33,249 nt of DNA, taken from contig JAANSK020265938.1 of the NCBI GenBank assembly GCA_011763485.2, forward strand, positions 1 through 33,249, read 5' to 3'. This document shows positions 22,873 to 31,563 of the stretch, in pieces. The stretch comes from Isoetes engelmannii. Its lineage: Eukaryota > Streptophyta > Lycopodiopsida > Isoetales > Isoetaceae. Numbering within the stretch: the first letter of the stretch is position 1; the number at the start of each line of letters is the position of its first letter. The notes below the pieces were generated by a model. It made no database searches. It had not been told where the DNA came from and worked only from the letters and a program-made list of their open reading frames with translations. The translations under genes were made by a program, and so were the position numbers.

Positions 22873-23410
22873 TGTTAGTTCTGTGACTCCAAACACAGGA
22901 CTATTCTTATAACACCAACGTCAAGGAAGAGGCAAAGGCGCGGCAGGCACGTCAGCCACGCCCATGTCAGCCATGCCCATGTCAGCCATGCCCACGTCAG
23001 ATGACACGCCTGAAGGCACGCAGAAGTCAGCAGGCACGACCAAGGCCACAAAGAGAAAGAGATGAGACCAAGCGGTGCGCGTCACGCCACCGTGAGAGAT
23101 TTTTGACTATTATGGCACCGCCCCTTGAAGTTATGGAAATGATTTTGTTTGTCAGCAGAGATCGTGGAGCGGTTAACCGACTTCCATTATGGGCCCAAGG
23201 CCATTGTACTATATAGCAGATGCTTTCTATATGTTTGCAGTGTATATGTTCGTGGTCTTTTGGCTGTAAATCTGCAAGTTTAATCATCATATGACAGCTT
23301 TATACTAAGCATTTTATTGTATCATGGTGCCTTCATATGTTCGGAATGTGAAGGTCCGAGGTCTTGGGGTACCTACTGACTGGTGCAAAGCGGTCTACTT
23401 ATCTATCACA
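22873..23410 (+). mobile_element. Probable 3' LTR of an LTR retroelement
   Basis: The start TGTTAGTTCTGTGACTCC follows the polypurine tract. The suggested end at 23410 (CTACTTATCTATCACA) uses the terminal CA rule and is uncertain. TATA-like TATATAG near 23210 could serve as the LTR promoter. No 5' LTR copy is in the window, so the element is truncated, is rearranged, or was hit by another insertion near 21.2 kb. Confidence 0.45.
22949..23000. repeat. 15-bp minisatellite inside the LTR
   Basis: The unit GTCAGCCATGCCCAT repeats about 3.3 times (22951-22965, 22966-22980, 22981-22995, then GTCAG), with one or two changes per copy. Confidence 0.85.
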
Positions 23411-23418
23411 TGCAAAAT

Positions 23419-23595
23419 ACACTAATAATTACTATTTGTTTTCATGAAATTAGATCTTAGCATGTTTATTGTTTTGGTGTTGTAAATTATCTCAGATGAT
23501 GCATGCACAATAATTACAGTTTGTATTCATGAAATTAGATGTTAGGATGGTTATTGTTTTAATGTTTTAAGCTATCCAGATCATGTGCATGTAAT
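23419..23595. repeat. Diverged 86-bp tandem duplication
   Basis: ACTAATAATTACTATTTG... from about 23421 and ACAATAATTACAGTTTG... from 23507 align through CATGAAATTAGAT and TTTATTGTTTT to a GATGCATGCAC/GTGCATG end. It lies between the LTR and the thioesterase gene and has no coding signal. Confidence 0.7.
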
Positions 23596-24281
23596 GCTTC
23601 AGTTAACTGCCAATTGCAAAACGTGTCCAATTGTCCAATGCTAAGGGTTGCTTTTTCAATTGAAAAAATATTGACAAACAAGTACTTGTGCCATTGTATC
23701 ATTCAACAACTGAATTGTTTATTGAATTTGAAAAAAAGGGCAATCCAAATTGTGACCTTGAAAAAAAGGTATGCTAAAATTACCCATCCACAAATAAAGG
23801 CCATCTAAAATCTGCCCTTAAAAGGCCTTTTGTGACCGTGAGTCGCGACGGCTGGTAACCCTTTCCTAGCAATAATTACAAACCTACGTATCCGACTTAT
23901 TGTTATAGAATTTAATGGTCGTCAATTGTGGCAGATTGGAAGGTGTAAAAGTATTTTATTTGATTTGCCATCTGTACACTTTAACCAGCATACGGACTAT
24001 AAAATACGAAATACAACATACAACATGCATACGCCTGTATACTTCATTATAAATCCCAAATACAGCTAGATCTCATCTCAGGCCGCTTTTAATCCGGTAG
24101 GTCTAGTTCAACTTATATTTCGAGCTATTTAGTGCCGGAGCAGCAATTGGTCAGACATGTTGAATTAGCTTTAGATTGCTTGAACTGGTAAGTCCTTTGC
24201 GAGAAATTATATTATATGGGCTGTCAAAGGATCATGTTTTAATCCGGCAGGCTGCATTGTGAAGCCGGACTCTTTTTTGCC
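23596..24281 (+). promoter_or_regulatory. Upstream region and 5' UTR of the thioesterase gene
   Basis: No coding sequence is seen. TTTTAATCCGG(T/C)AGG occurs at 24087-24101 and again at 24237-24251. A donor GTAAGT at 24188 and the acceptor CGGCAG ending at 24250 could frame a 63-bp leader intron, short for a plant. A TATA-like TATAAAAT lies near 23998. All are weak, position-based suggestions. Confidence 0.35.
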
Positions 24282-26466
24282 ATGGATTCACTTTTTAGCG
24301 GCAGAGTTAGCTCTCCTATGGGAGTGTCAAAGCGGTTGTATGCCACTGGTGCTGATTTTTTGCGGTTAGCATGGATTTCCTCTTCCCTTTTGTGCTGTAT
24401 GGATGCTTTGGCTGGAAGCAGGGTAAATCTTAGCCTCAGTTTGCCGAGAATTAGAAGTGGCCGGGAATTGGCCAGAGATGTTGCGAAGCTGAATGGTATC
24501 AAGATGCAAGCCGCCCCAAAACTACCTGGAAGTAAACACCATGATGTAATTAGTAGCAGCTCCATGGCTATGCTTTTTCAAGAGGATAGTACGAGTTTTG
24601 GAAATATTATTCCGTTGATTGCATCGGCTATTATGGCTGTTGAGCAAAAGAAGATTCTGGAAGATATTTTGTATAATAAAGATGGTTCTGAAAGGATTGA
24701 CGTGTTGATGGATCCTTTGGGAACAGGGACGTTGGTGGAGAATGACCTCGTCTATAGACAAACTTTTCCTATACGATCATACGAGGTTGGATTTGATAAG
24801 ATGGCATCGATAGAGACATTGACAAATCTTTTTCAGGTATGTAGCGAGTAAAAGTTTTACAAGGATAAGTTAGGAAACTTGGGATCTTTATCGTGGCTAA
24901 GGGTTGTGACTAGAAAGGAAAAGTGTTGCAGCGAGTAAATCCTTATGAATGCTGAAGTTTTTAATTTTTGAAGTTTATGATGCTTTATGCTGAGCAATGC
25001 AAATTGATGACCAGATGCAATATGTTCTGTTTTTTTATTTAGTAAGTTTCAAATTGATAGCTTTTGTTGCTTCTTTAGGAAACAGCATTGAACCATGTTG
25101 GCATGTCAGATTTCGTGGGTGATGGCATGGGGGCAACCCATGCGATGATTCGACATGGATTGATATGGGTTGTTACTAGGATGCATATTCAAGTGGACCG
25201 TTATCCAATCTGGTATGGACATCTAGTCCCGTTGTTTCAGAATGTCAGCCTTATTCTGTAACCATGTTTGTCCATGAATAGGGGGGATGTTGTGCAAATA
25301 GATTCCTGGATTAATGGTGGAAGTAAAAACTTTATAAGTCGCGATTTTCTTGTTCGGGATTATGCCACTGGTGAGGTCCTATGCCGTGCTACAAGGTATG
25401 GTATGGTTTCCCAAATTCTTAATTCCTTATATAATGTCTTGAACTATGCTCTTTATGGATGTCCATGAGTGTACTATGGTTGGTTTTTCTAACACGCAGT
25501 GTCATAATGCCATTTTTTATCGCTCTATAAGCATTTTGCATTACAATTAAATTAATGCTTATATGCCAGTGTATGAATTATGAGCTTTTTGCATTACAAT
25601 GACCACATTCCTTCAGTTGTTTTAATCTGCGCTAACTGTATAGTAGCTGTTGCTGACTGGTATTGCAGCACGTGGGCAATGATGAACAAAGATACCAGAA
25701 AGCTCTCAAGGATACCGGAGGATGTGCAAGCAGAGATATCTCCATACTATTTAAAGCGTTGTGTTATTGAAGATGATGCTTATGCGAAGATTAGAAAGCT
25801 TGATGATGATGCACCACATATTCGGCCAAATATTGCAGTAAGTTGAAGGTCATTAGTAATCCTTGGAAAAAGTTAATGAATTTCAATATGTAGAATACTT
25901 CAGCAGAAAAAGAATCTACAGAAGTCTCTATTAATTTCTAGGAACTCTTTTGGGTTGGAAGTTCTGGGATACAGGTTCTGCTTAGTCTCATTCTAGTTTT
26001 CTTGGCTTCTTATTGCAGCCTCGTCTCCATGATGTGGACATGAATGAACATGTTAACAACGTGAAGTATATAGGCTGGGTCCTAGAGGTAATAGCTTATC
26101 TTCATGGTTGCATGTTATTTGCACTGGGAAGCTGTGCTAGCTGTTACTTAACTTAAATTAATCACGCTGTTACAATTTGTTGATGTTTTACATGTGCAGA
26201 GCGTGCCACAAACACTATTAGTTGCATCTGAATTAGCGAGCATGGTCCTGGAATACAGGAGAGAGGTTTCTGCCTCCGATGTAATTACATCTTTGACTAG
26301 TCCAGATATGCCAGATGGGGATATTCTAGATGCAGTATCTGGGAATATTACTTCTCCTGTTATGGCAGATGGACTTTTCCATTATACACATTTGTTGAAG
26401 ATGCAAAACAATGGGCGAGAAATCCTCAGAGGGAAAACAACGTGGAGGTTAAAACATGCCAAGTGA
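24282..26466 (+). CDS. FATB: Acyl-ACP thioesterase, FatB type, six exons, YRRE-Cys replaced by Val
   Basis: Plastid enzyme that releases free fatty acids from acyl-ACP for export. Exons in frame: 24282-24836, 25079-25212, 25282-25395, 25669-25837, 26019-26087, 26200-26466 (TGA); 435 residues. The first 100 or so residues are a Ser/Arg/Leu-rich leader fitting a transit peptide, then a hydrophobic anchor (IIPLIASAIMAVEQKK). FatB-type blocks follow: FPIRSYEVG, IETLTNLFQETALNHVG, LIWVVTRMHIQVDRYPIWGD, RATSTWAMMNKDTRKLSRIP. The second hotdog repeat holds DVDMNEHVNNVKYIGWVLES, with the catalytic Asp, Asn and His present. The next motif reads LEYRREVSASDV where FatB and FatA proteins normally have YRREC, so the Cys is Val while the adjacent Glu remains. 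The closing LRGKTTWR is typical. There are no stops or frameshifts. FatB is favoured over FatA by the FPIRSYE and ETALNH blocks, but it is divergent and could be a FatB-like paralog with changed activity. Confidence 0.9.
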
Positions 26467-27010
26467 GCTCATATTTGCTTTGTATAACCTATGGGGCAGG
26501 TTACACAAGTTATGGCTGTCATATTTCTATGGAATTTGTATAGCGTGAAACCCCAATTGGAGGGGTGCCTATATCTATTTGAGACTTGCATTTATAGATT
26601 TCACTACAGATCAGGCAAGGGTTTCTTCTGTGTACATAAAGATGGAAATAATTTGGTTATATTGCTCGGAGTAATTGCATATCTGGATGCATTTGGTTAC
26701 TAAAATTTGAAGTTCCCTTTTCAACACAATTGAACAATTGGTTATGCCCAACTTCTTTTGGCTATGGCATGAATATTGATGAACTCTAGGTCTCTGTACA
26801 TGGTGAAGAGAGAAGGATATAACAAGAAAGAAGCGCTTAACAGGAACACTCTGTTGTGATTCAGCAGTATGACGTTATCATACACACCTCAGCATAGTTC
26901 TCACACCCTTGCTGATGACTTAAACATTGCTGAAAATAAAGACTTTGGAAATCTGAAGCATATATAGTAGAGTGAGCCATAGAATCGGCCATGCTTGCCA
27001 AACCACTTGA
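26467..27010 (+). other. Thioesterase 3' UTR with polyadenylation signal at 26935
   Basis: This segment after the stop holds no coding motif. AATAAA at 26935-26940 is a plausible poly(A) signal about 470 bp after the stop. That implies a long 3' UTR, or one shortened by an intron I could not define. Confidence 0.4.
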
Positions 27011-27313
27011 GTGTTAACCATAATTTCCTTTCATTGTACAATTCTCGTTTGATTGGAATTTAGATAAGCAAATCATTATTACGGAACTGCAATAGAAGTC
27101 TTGTAACTCTGTTGGAAATGGTCCCTTGCTTGAGAGCTTAGCTTGCAAAAACTGAAATTGCAATGCCCCTAATAATTGTGCATGACAATTGCCTTTGCCT
27201 TTGCCGTAACGCCTCAGGAGGGGAGGTGAATTGCTCAGGCAGGTGAACCCCTTTAACCGGCTGTTCCAAGAGGATTTTAAGACCACAGGAACATCCTGTT
27301 TATCATAAGAATA

Positions 27314-27460
27314 GCCTGTTTATCAGAGGAATTGCATGTTTACTGTGATGACCAGTTAGCAGCCTGTTTATCAGAGGAATTGCCTGTTTTTACTGTGATG
27401 ACCAGTTAGCAGCATGTTTATCAGGCAAGTTTGCAGCATGTTTATCAGGCAAGTTGCGGT
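27314..27460. repeat. Minisatellite: 48-50-bp and 24-bp tandem units
   Basis: GCCTGTTTATCAGAGGAATT...GATGACCAGTTAGCA is repeated at 27314-27361 and 27362-27411, followed by two copies of a shorter derivative, CATGTTTATCAGGCAAGTT. The preceding TCCTGTTTATCATAAGAATA near 27292 is a further degraded unit. The shared core is (C/A)TGTTTATCA. Confidence 0.8.
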
Positions 27461-27523
27461 TAATAACCAATCTTGATCTAACGGCCAGGATCTATTAATT
27501 GTTGGTTAAGAGATTGTAACACT

Positions 27524-27930
27524 TTGAGTGGTGAAAGAATGGAATAAAAATTGCTTTAATAAGTAAAAAATCTTTGGATGTGGATCAACTTATGATAAGG
27601 ATTGAAAAACAGCAGTGGATCAAAGAAAAGATAGAATGTAATAATTATCAAGAATAATCACTAGTACGTTCTTAACAAGGAGAAGAGGTTTCAATACTTA
27701 AATGGTGAAAGAATGGAGGAAAAATTGATATGAGATACTTTAGATGTGGATCAGCTTATAATAGGGGATGAAAAATAGCAATGGATCAAAGAAAAGAAAA
27801 CACGTATTAATTATCTAGAATAATAATTATTACGTTCGTTACAAAGAGCTAAATCATGACCATAACATAAGAATTATCTAGAATGATAATTATTATGTTC
27901 GTTAAATCATAATCATAACCATAACATAAG
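27524..27930. repeat. 174-bp and 62-bp tandem duplications
   Basis: GGTGAAAGAATGGA starts copies at 27530 and 27704. They align through GATGTGGATCA(A/G)CTTAT and AGCA(G/A)TGGATCAAAGAAAAGA. Copy 2 then passes into a second tandem pair: AATTATCTAGAAT(A/G)ATAATTATTA(C/T)GTTCGTTA near 27808 and 27871, each followed by CCATAACATAAG. The sequence is AT-rich and non-coding. Confidence 0.75.
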
Positions 27931-28323
27931 ATTTGATTCCTTTATCCAAGTTTTGCGAAAGGGCTTTACCCTAAATTGGTCAGAATATTCAGAATTTTTA
28001 ACTTTTTGTGGAGACTAAATCCAACAACAGTGACAGATACTGCCCATCTTCTCGTGATACGATCTTCTCCCCCCGAGCCCTTACTTCTTCCTCAACCCAC
28101 GACAAGAAGGGGAAGAGAAAATAAATGTAGAACTTTTGCAAGCAATTCGTGGCGGAGTCGATTTTAATATTGAGGTACAGGAAATACGTGATCCTTTTGA
28201 CTTTGTTCATCAATTACTACGAGAATATATTCTACTTATTCTCTTCTAGTTTATCTTACAAGGTTTGCAGATGTGTTTTCGATGGTTTTGATTGAGGGGA
28301 GGAAAAGATTTTAATCCAATCTG
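27931..28323. other. Intergenic, no gene recognised
   Basis: A pyrimidine-rich segment near 28045-28100 (TCTTCTCCCCCCGAGCCC) has a leader-like look, but the frames around it are short and unmatched. Nothing else can be supported here. Confidence 0.35.
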
Positions 28324-28461
28324 ATGGTGTCGTCCTTAGCACCATCAGCTGCACCTATTGTCCTTCTAATCCCCATATTGATGTTCCTCACTTCCTCTGC
28401 TCATGCTTTTGAAGTTGTTATGGTTGATGGTCCTAATCTTCGGTGCTCTAAAGGGTCATGA
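28324..28461 (+). CDS. Possible small secreted peptide, 45 residues
   Basis: The ORF starts at ATG 28324 and ends TGA 28459-28461. Residues 1-28 resemble a cleavable signal peptide: a short N-region, the hydrophobic core IVLLIPILMFL and an AHA cleavage-type motif. The remaining 17 residues (FEVVMVDGPNLRCSKGS) contain one Cys and match no family I know. It could equally be the first exon of a larger or decayed gene, or chance. No promoter or splice evidence supports it. Confidence 0.25.
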   Translation: MVSSLAPSAAPIVLLIPILMFLTSSAHAFEVVMVDGPNLRCSKGS

Positions 28462-29305
28462 CAACAAGTCAATTGAAAGAAGGCTCCAATAGGTAGAGCA
28501 TCTTCTATAGTAGAGAAACGGTAAAGAAACAACAACAGGAGCTTGAGCCCGAGAAGAAGAGGGAGATTGAACAAATGTCTAAGGTTTAGGAATAATCTTA
28601 ATTGGAGAAAATGGCTGGAGTAAAAGAACCCACCATACTACACGCCCAGTAGGACTGGATTTGTTGGCAAATAGATCAGAGCATAGCGATCCACAAATTT
28701 GTTGCCACAATCAAATAGTGTATGTATCCCTATGTGCAAAGGATTAGACAAAGTGCTACCCCAAATAAATCTGAAAATATAGACCAGCATATGCAAAACA
28801 CAACTACATGACATGCTTAATTGCACAAGTACAGTTCGAAGAACATTAGACTGAACAATTAACAACATGTAATAAAGAACATAAAACTAACAAGCAAGAT
28901 TTAAAACAAAACTTAAGCTTCTGTCATACTGCTGTAAAAATTATTCTGAATAATAAAGCTAGATGTGTACATTAGATGTTTTAAGGTGTGAATAACCTAT
29001 TATAACGACGGTAACAATCTTTTGATCATATTGTTTGGTCTAATTTCTACGAGTTCCTACTAACAAGGAGGAAAACAAAGATTTATGATAATGATTGCAA
29101 AGGAGGAAAATAAAAAGCAGAGACTTACAATGATGATGATGATTTCAAGACAGTAGATCCAAAATCGAATTTGCATGAGCTTCTCACTTTCTCAAGTTCT
29201 GTAACACTGGCATGCAACAGAACAGAATAGCACCAGAACAAAATTTTCAGAGCTCCAATAAATCATCAGGGGTAGAATTCATTTTTCTTCCCCCCCCCCT
29301 CCCTT
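28462..29305. other. Intergenic, no gene recognised
   Basis: There are short Lys/Glu/Gln-rich readable pieces near 28505-28590 (KKQQQELEPEKK) that stop quickly, a short trinucleotide run GATGATGATGAT near 29131, and a C-rich run near 29290-29299. No gene, RNA or transposon end was recognised. Confidence 0.4.
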
Positions 29306-29389
29306 CCCTTGACGTGGCATGTATTACAGCCCTTGATTTGAAGAATGGATGGTTTGAATATGTGCCACGTCAGGTGAGGGGGGCTGTAA
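29306..29389. repeat. Interleaved inverted repeats with two ACGT cores
   Basis: TGACGTGGCA at 29310-29319 pairs with TGCCACGTCA at 29363-29372. TTACAGCCC at 29324-29332 pairs with GGGCTGTAA at 29381-29389. The TGACGTGG/CCACGTCA cores are the kind bound by plant bZIP factors. Two overlapping stems could form a pseudoknot-like or alternative fold. Confidence 0.6.
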
Positions 29390-29677
29390 AACGAATTTGT
29401 CCCATCATCACAATGAAATCCAACAAATCATTAGAACATACCTTCAGGGATTCAGAATGAGACTAAGCCTTCAAAACGAAATTTGTAATAAACGCTTGTT
29501 CTGATTAGTATCAATTTTAGCCTAAATTATATCACGGAATGTCTTCGCCACTTGCAGAGCAGCGCCGCTATCGCTATCCTCTGTTTGCCCAGCCTCTTCT
29601 GTTTGCCCAGCCTTGTTCGGTTCCTCTGCTCTGTCTTGTTCGATCTCAAATGCCATGGCAAAAACCCTACGAGAAAG

Positions 29678-30031
29678 ATCCCCATAGCTCTGCTTCTGCA
29701 AAAAAATGCCCATAGCTCTGCATAGTACTTCTGCAAGATTTCGACATGCTTATGCATATTCTTTGGTATTCTTTGATTGATCGGTTCATATAGTCGGCAA
29801 CATGTAATTTTGCGGGCAGTGTTATTTTGTTATTTTGTGCAGCATCCACAGTGTTATTTTGTGGTGAAAATCCGGCAGCAATGCCTAGGAAGGAAGGTAT
29901 AGTTCTTGCAGATAATATCAGCTTTGGAGTAGGCGGTTCTGCCATAGCTCTGTTTCATATCTCTACTTCTGTCATAGATCTGCTTCTGCAAAAAGATCCC
30001 CATAACTCTGTTTTTTATCGCCATAGCTCTG
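29678..30031. repeat. Recurring CCATAGCTCTG motif
   Basis: Exact copies lie at 29682, 29710, 29942 and 30021, with near copies at 30000 (CCATAACTCTG) and about 29972 (TCATAGATCTG). Several are followed by CTTCTGCAAAAA, so the ancestral unit was longer and has been scrambled. The open frames across this region are by-products of the repeat. Confidence 0.65.
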
Positions 30032-30380
30032 ATTCAATTTTTTGGAGCAACTTGGCTCCTTCTTTCCTTGTTCTCATAGTGATTTCTTTGATGTGCAGTA
30101 GCGGCCACTACAAAATGTGCTTCAAGCAAGTGAAGAGGGAACTGTCGCAAGCTTCTGGCTATGCATCAAAGCGGCAAAAAGATGTTCGAGTTTTTTTGCA
30201 GATGCTTTGGAATGCACAGATGCAGAATACAAGACATAGCTAAGGCAAAAACTCCGTCGTGGCTGCAAGAAACTCCTCCAGTGCAGTGCCGTGGTTGCAA
30301 GAAACTCTGCCATAGCCCGAGCCAAAAATTTCTTTGGAATGCCACGTGTCATAATCTGAACCAAGCGTTTTATTACGTCC

Positions 30381-30522
30381 CATAATTCACCGACGGCACA
30401 CATGACGCCCTCGTAGGGTTTTTCGGCGGCGGCTTGCGGCTCTGCCGCTCGTCGGCCGCCTCAGCTGGCAGCGCTGCCTCAAAACCCTACGAGGTGTAGG
30501 GGTGCACCGCCGGTGAATTATG
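30381..30522. mobile_element. 142-bp GC-rich inverted-repeat element
   Basis: The ends CATAATTCACCG (30381) and CGGTGAATTATG (to 30522) are perfect complements. A second inner pair is CTCGTAGGGTTTT (30410-30422) with AAAACCCTACGAG (30481-30493). The centre is very GC-rich (GGCGGCGGCTTGCGGCTCTG), unlike the surroundings. The motif AAAACCCTACGAG also appears at 29661-29673, outside the element. It could be a small hairpin MITE; no clear target duplication was found. Confidence 0.6.
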
Positions 30523-30895
30523 TAGTACGTTTTGATGCCCATCTCCAACAGACCGAATTTTCCATGGCTCCAAAAAGCCTTCCGTCTCAATTTCCTGAAT
30601 ATCTAAACCCTAAGTTTCTCAAAATATTTGTTGATTTTCCCTAAAAAAACCCATCTTAATAAAGAACGACCCTAAGACCCATGGATTTGGGGCAGAAAAT
30701 GCCATTCTCTATCAAGGTCTTGGCTTACTCCTGTACTCCTTTTTTTAAACCTGTTTGATCCCAAATTTGAAAAGAATGACATTTATGGCCAATTATGATG
30801 GATCAGAGCTGAAGAAATATGTGCAAATAGAAATATTTTACTCCACAGTTGCCCAATCGAAAAGGATTGCATCCTGATAATCAATAGGTAGAAGC

Positions 30896-31373
30896 CACGG
30901 TATAAATACATACCATCGAAGTTCCATGAGATGTAGACTAGATTTCATCTTGTTATAATCATGCGATGTCATGTTATACCCATGCGGTTTCTGTCATAAC
31001 TATGAATAACGCTCCATTTAATGGGGTGTTTTTGTGTTGATCATGTGCAGATTTATAAAGGGAGCTCACGGTATAAATTTATACTGTGGCTTCCCTTCTA
31101 AAAGCTTTTTCCAAAGGGATCTCATGGTATAAATATTTAAATGTGAAAACATGTTCAAGGAGGCGCACGGTATAAACTTATACCGTGGCTTCCCTTGTAA
31201 AAGAATCCAAAGGGAGCTCACAGTACAAATTTATACCGTGACTTCTTTCTGAAAATATTTTCAAGAGAGGCACGCGGTATAGACCTATAAGGATGGGTTT
31301 AATTGAAAAGAGCCTGCGGTATGAACTTTAACCGCAAGATATTCACAAGGGAAGCGGCGATATAAATTTATCC
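30896..31373. repeat. Array of about eight phased palindromes
   Basis: Palindromes related to ACGGTATAAATTTATACCGT occur at 30896-30918, 31067-31088, 31123-31145, 31166-31187, 31219-31240, 31271-31292, 31315-31336 and 31356-31373. Start-to-start spacing after the first is 56, 43, 53, 52, 44 and 41 bp. Units at 31067, 31166 and 31219 keep nearly full symmetry; 31315 has compensating changes (TGCGGT...ACCGCA). Linkers share GGCTTCCCTT and CAAAGGGA strings. This looks like a tandem repeat whose palindromic core was conserved better than its linkers. Confidence 0.8.
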
Positions 31374-31563
31374 AGCAAGCTCCAGTGAAGATGAGGTCGA
31401 GTTTGTTGACCTTGAACCAGTAGAAGCAGAAGCTCACAAGAAACTCCCCGAAGCTCCTTTGGGAACTGATGCCGGAGCTTCATGCTTTGTGTCCTCTCAA
31501 GAGACTGCAAAAGGTTATGAGAACCTAGTTGACTTGGAGGACCAACTGTCTCGTGCGTTTTAG
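31366..31563 (+). CDS. Possible terminal exon or fragment, function unknown
   Basis: Open for 65 codons to TAG at 31561-31563, starting directly after an in-frame stop inside the last palindrome. An acceptor-like TTTATCCAG precedes it at 31367-31375. The composition is protein-like and acidic (SEDEVEFVDLEPVEAEAH, then YENLVDLEDQLSRAF), with two VDLE blocks. There is no ATG and no family match, so it may be the last exon of a gene whose rest is lost or unrecognised. Confidence 0.3.
   Translation: MYPASSSEDEVEFVDLEPVEAEAHKKLPEAPLGTDAGASCFVSSQETAKGYENLVDLEDQLSRAF

Noticed and set aside
24282-26466. FatA rather than FatB assignment
   Set aside because: GWVLESVPQ is shared with FatA, but FPIRSYEVG, ETALNHVG and VDRYPIWGDVVQID agree better with FatB.
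30896-31373. CRISPR-like array
   Set aside because: Units are palindromic and imperfect, linkers share sequence with each other, and the genome is eukaryotic.
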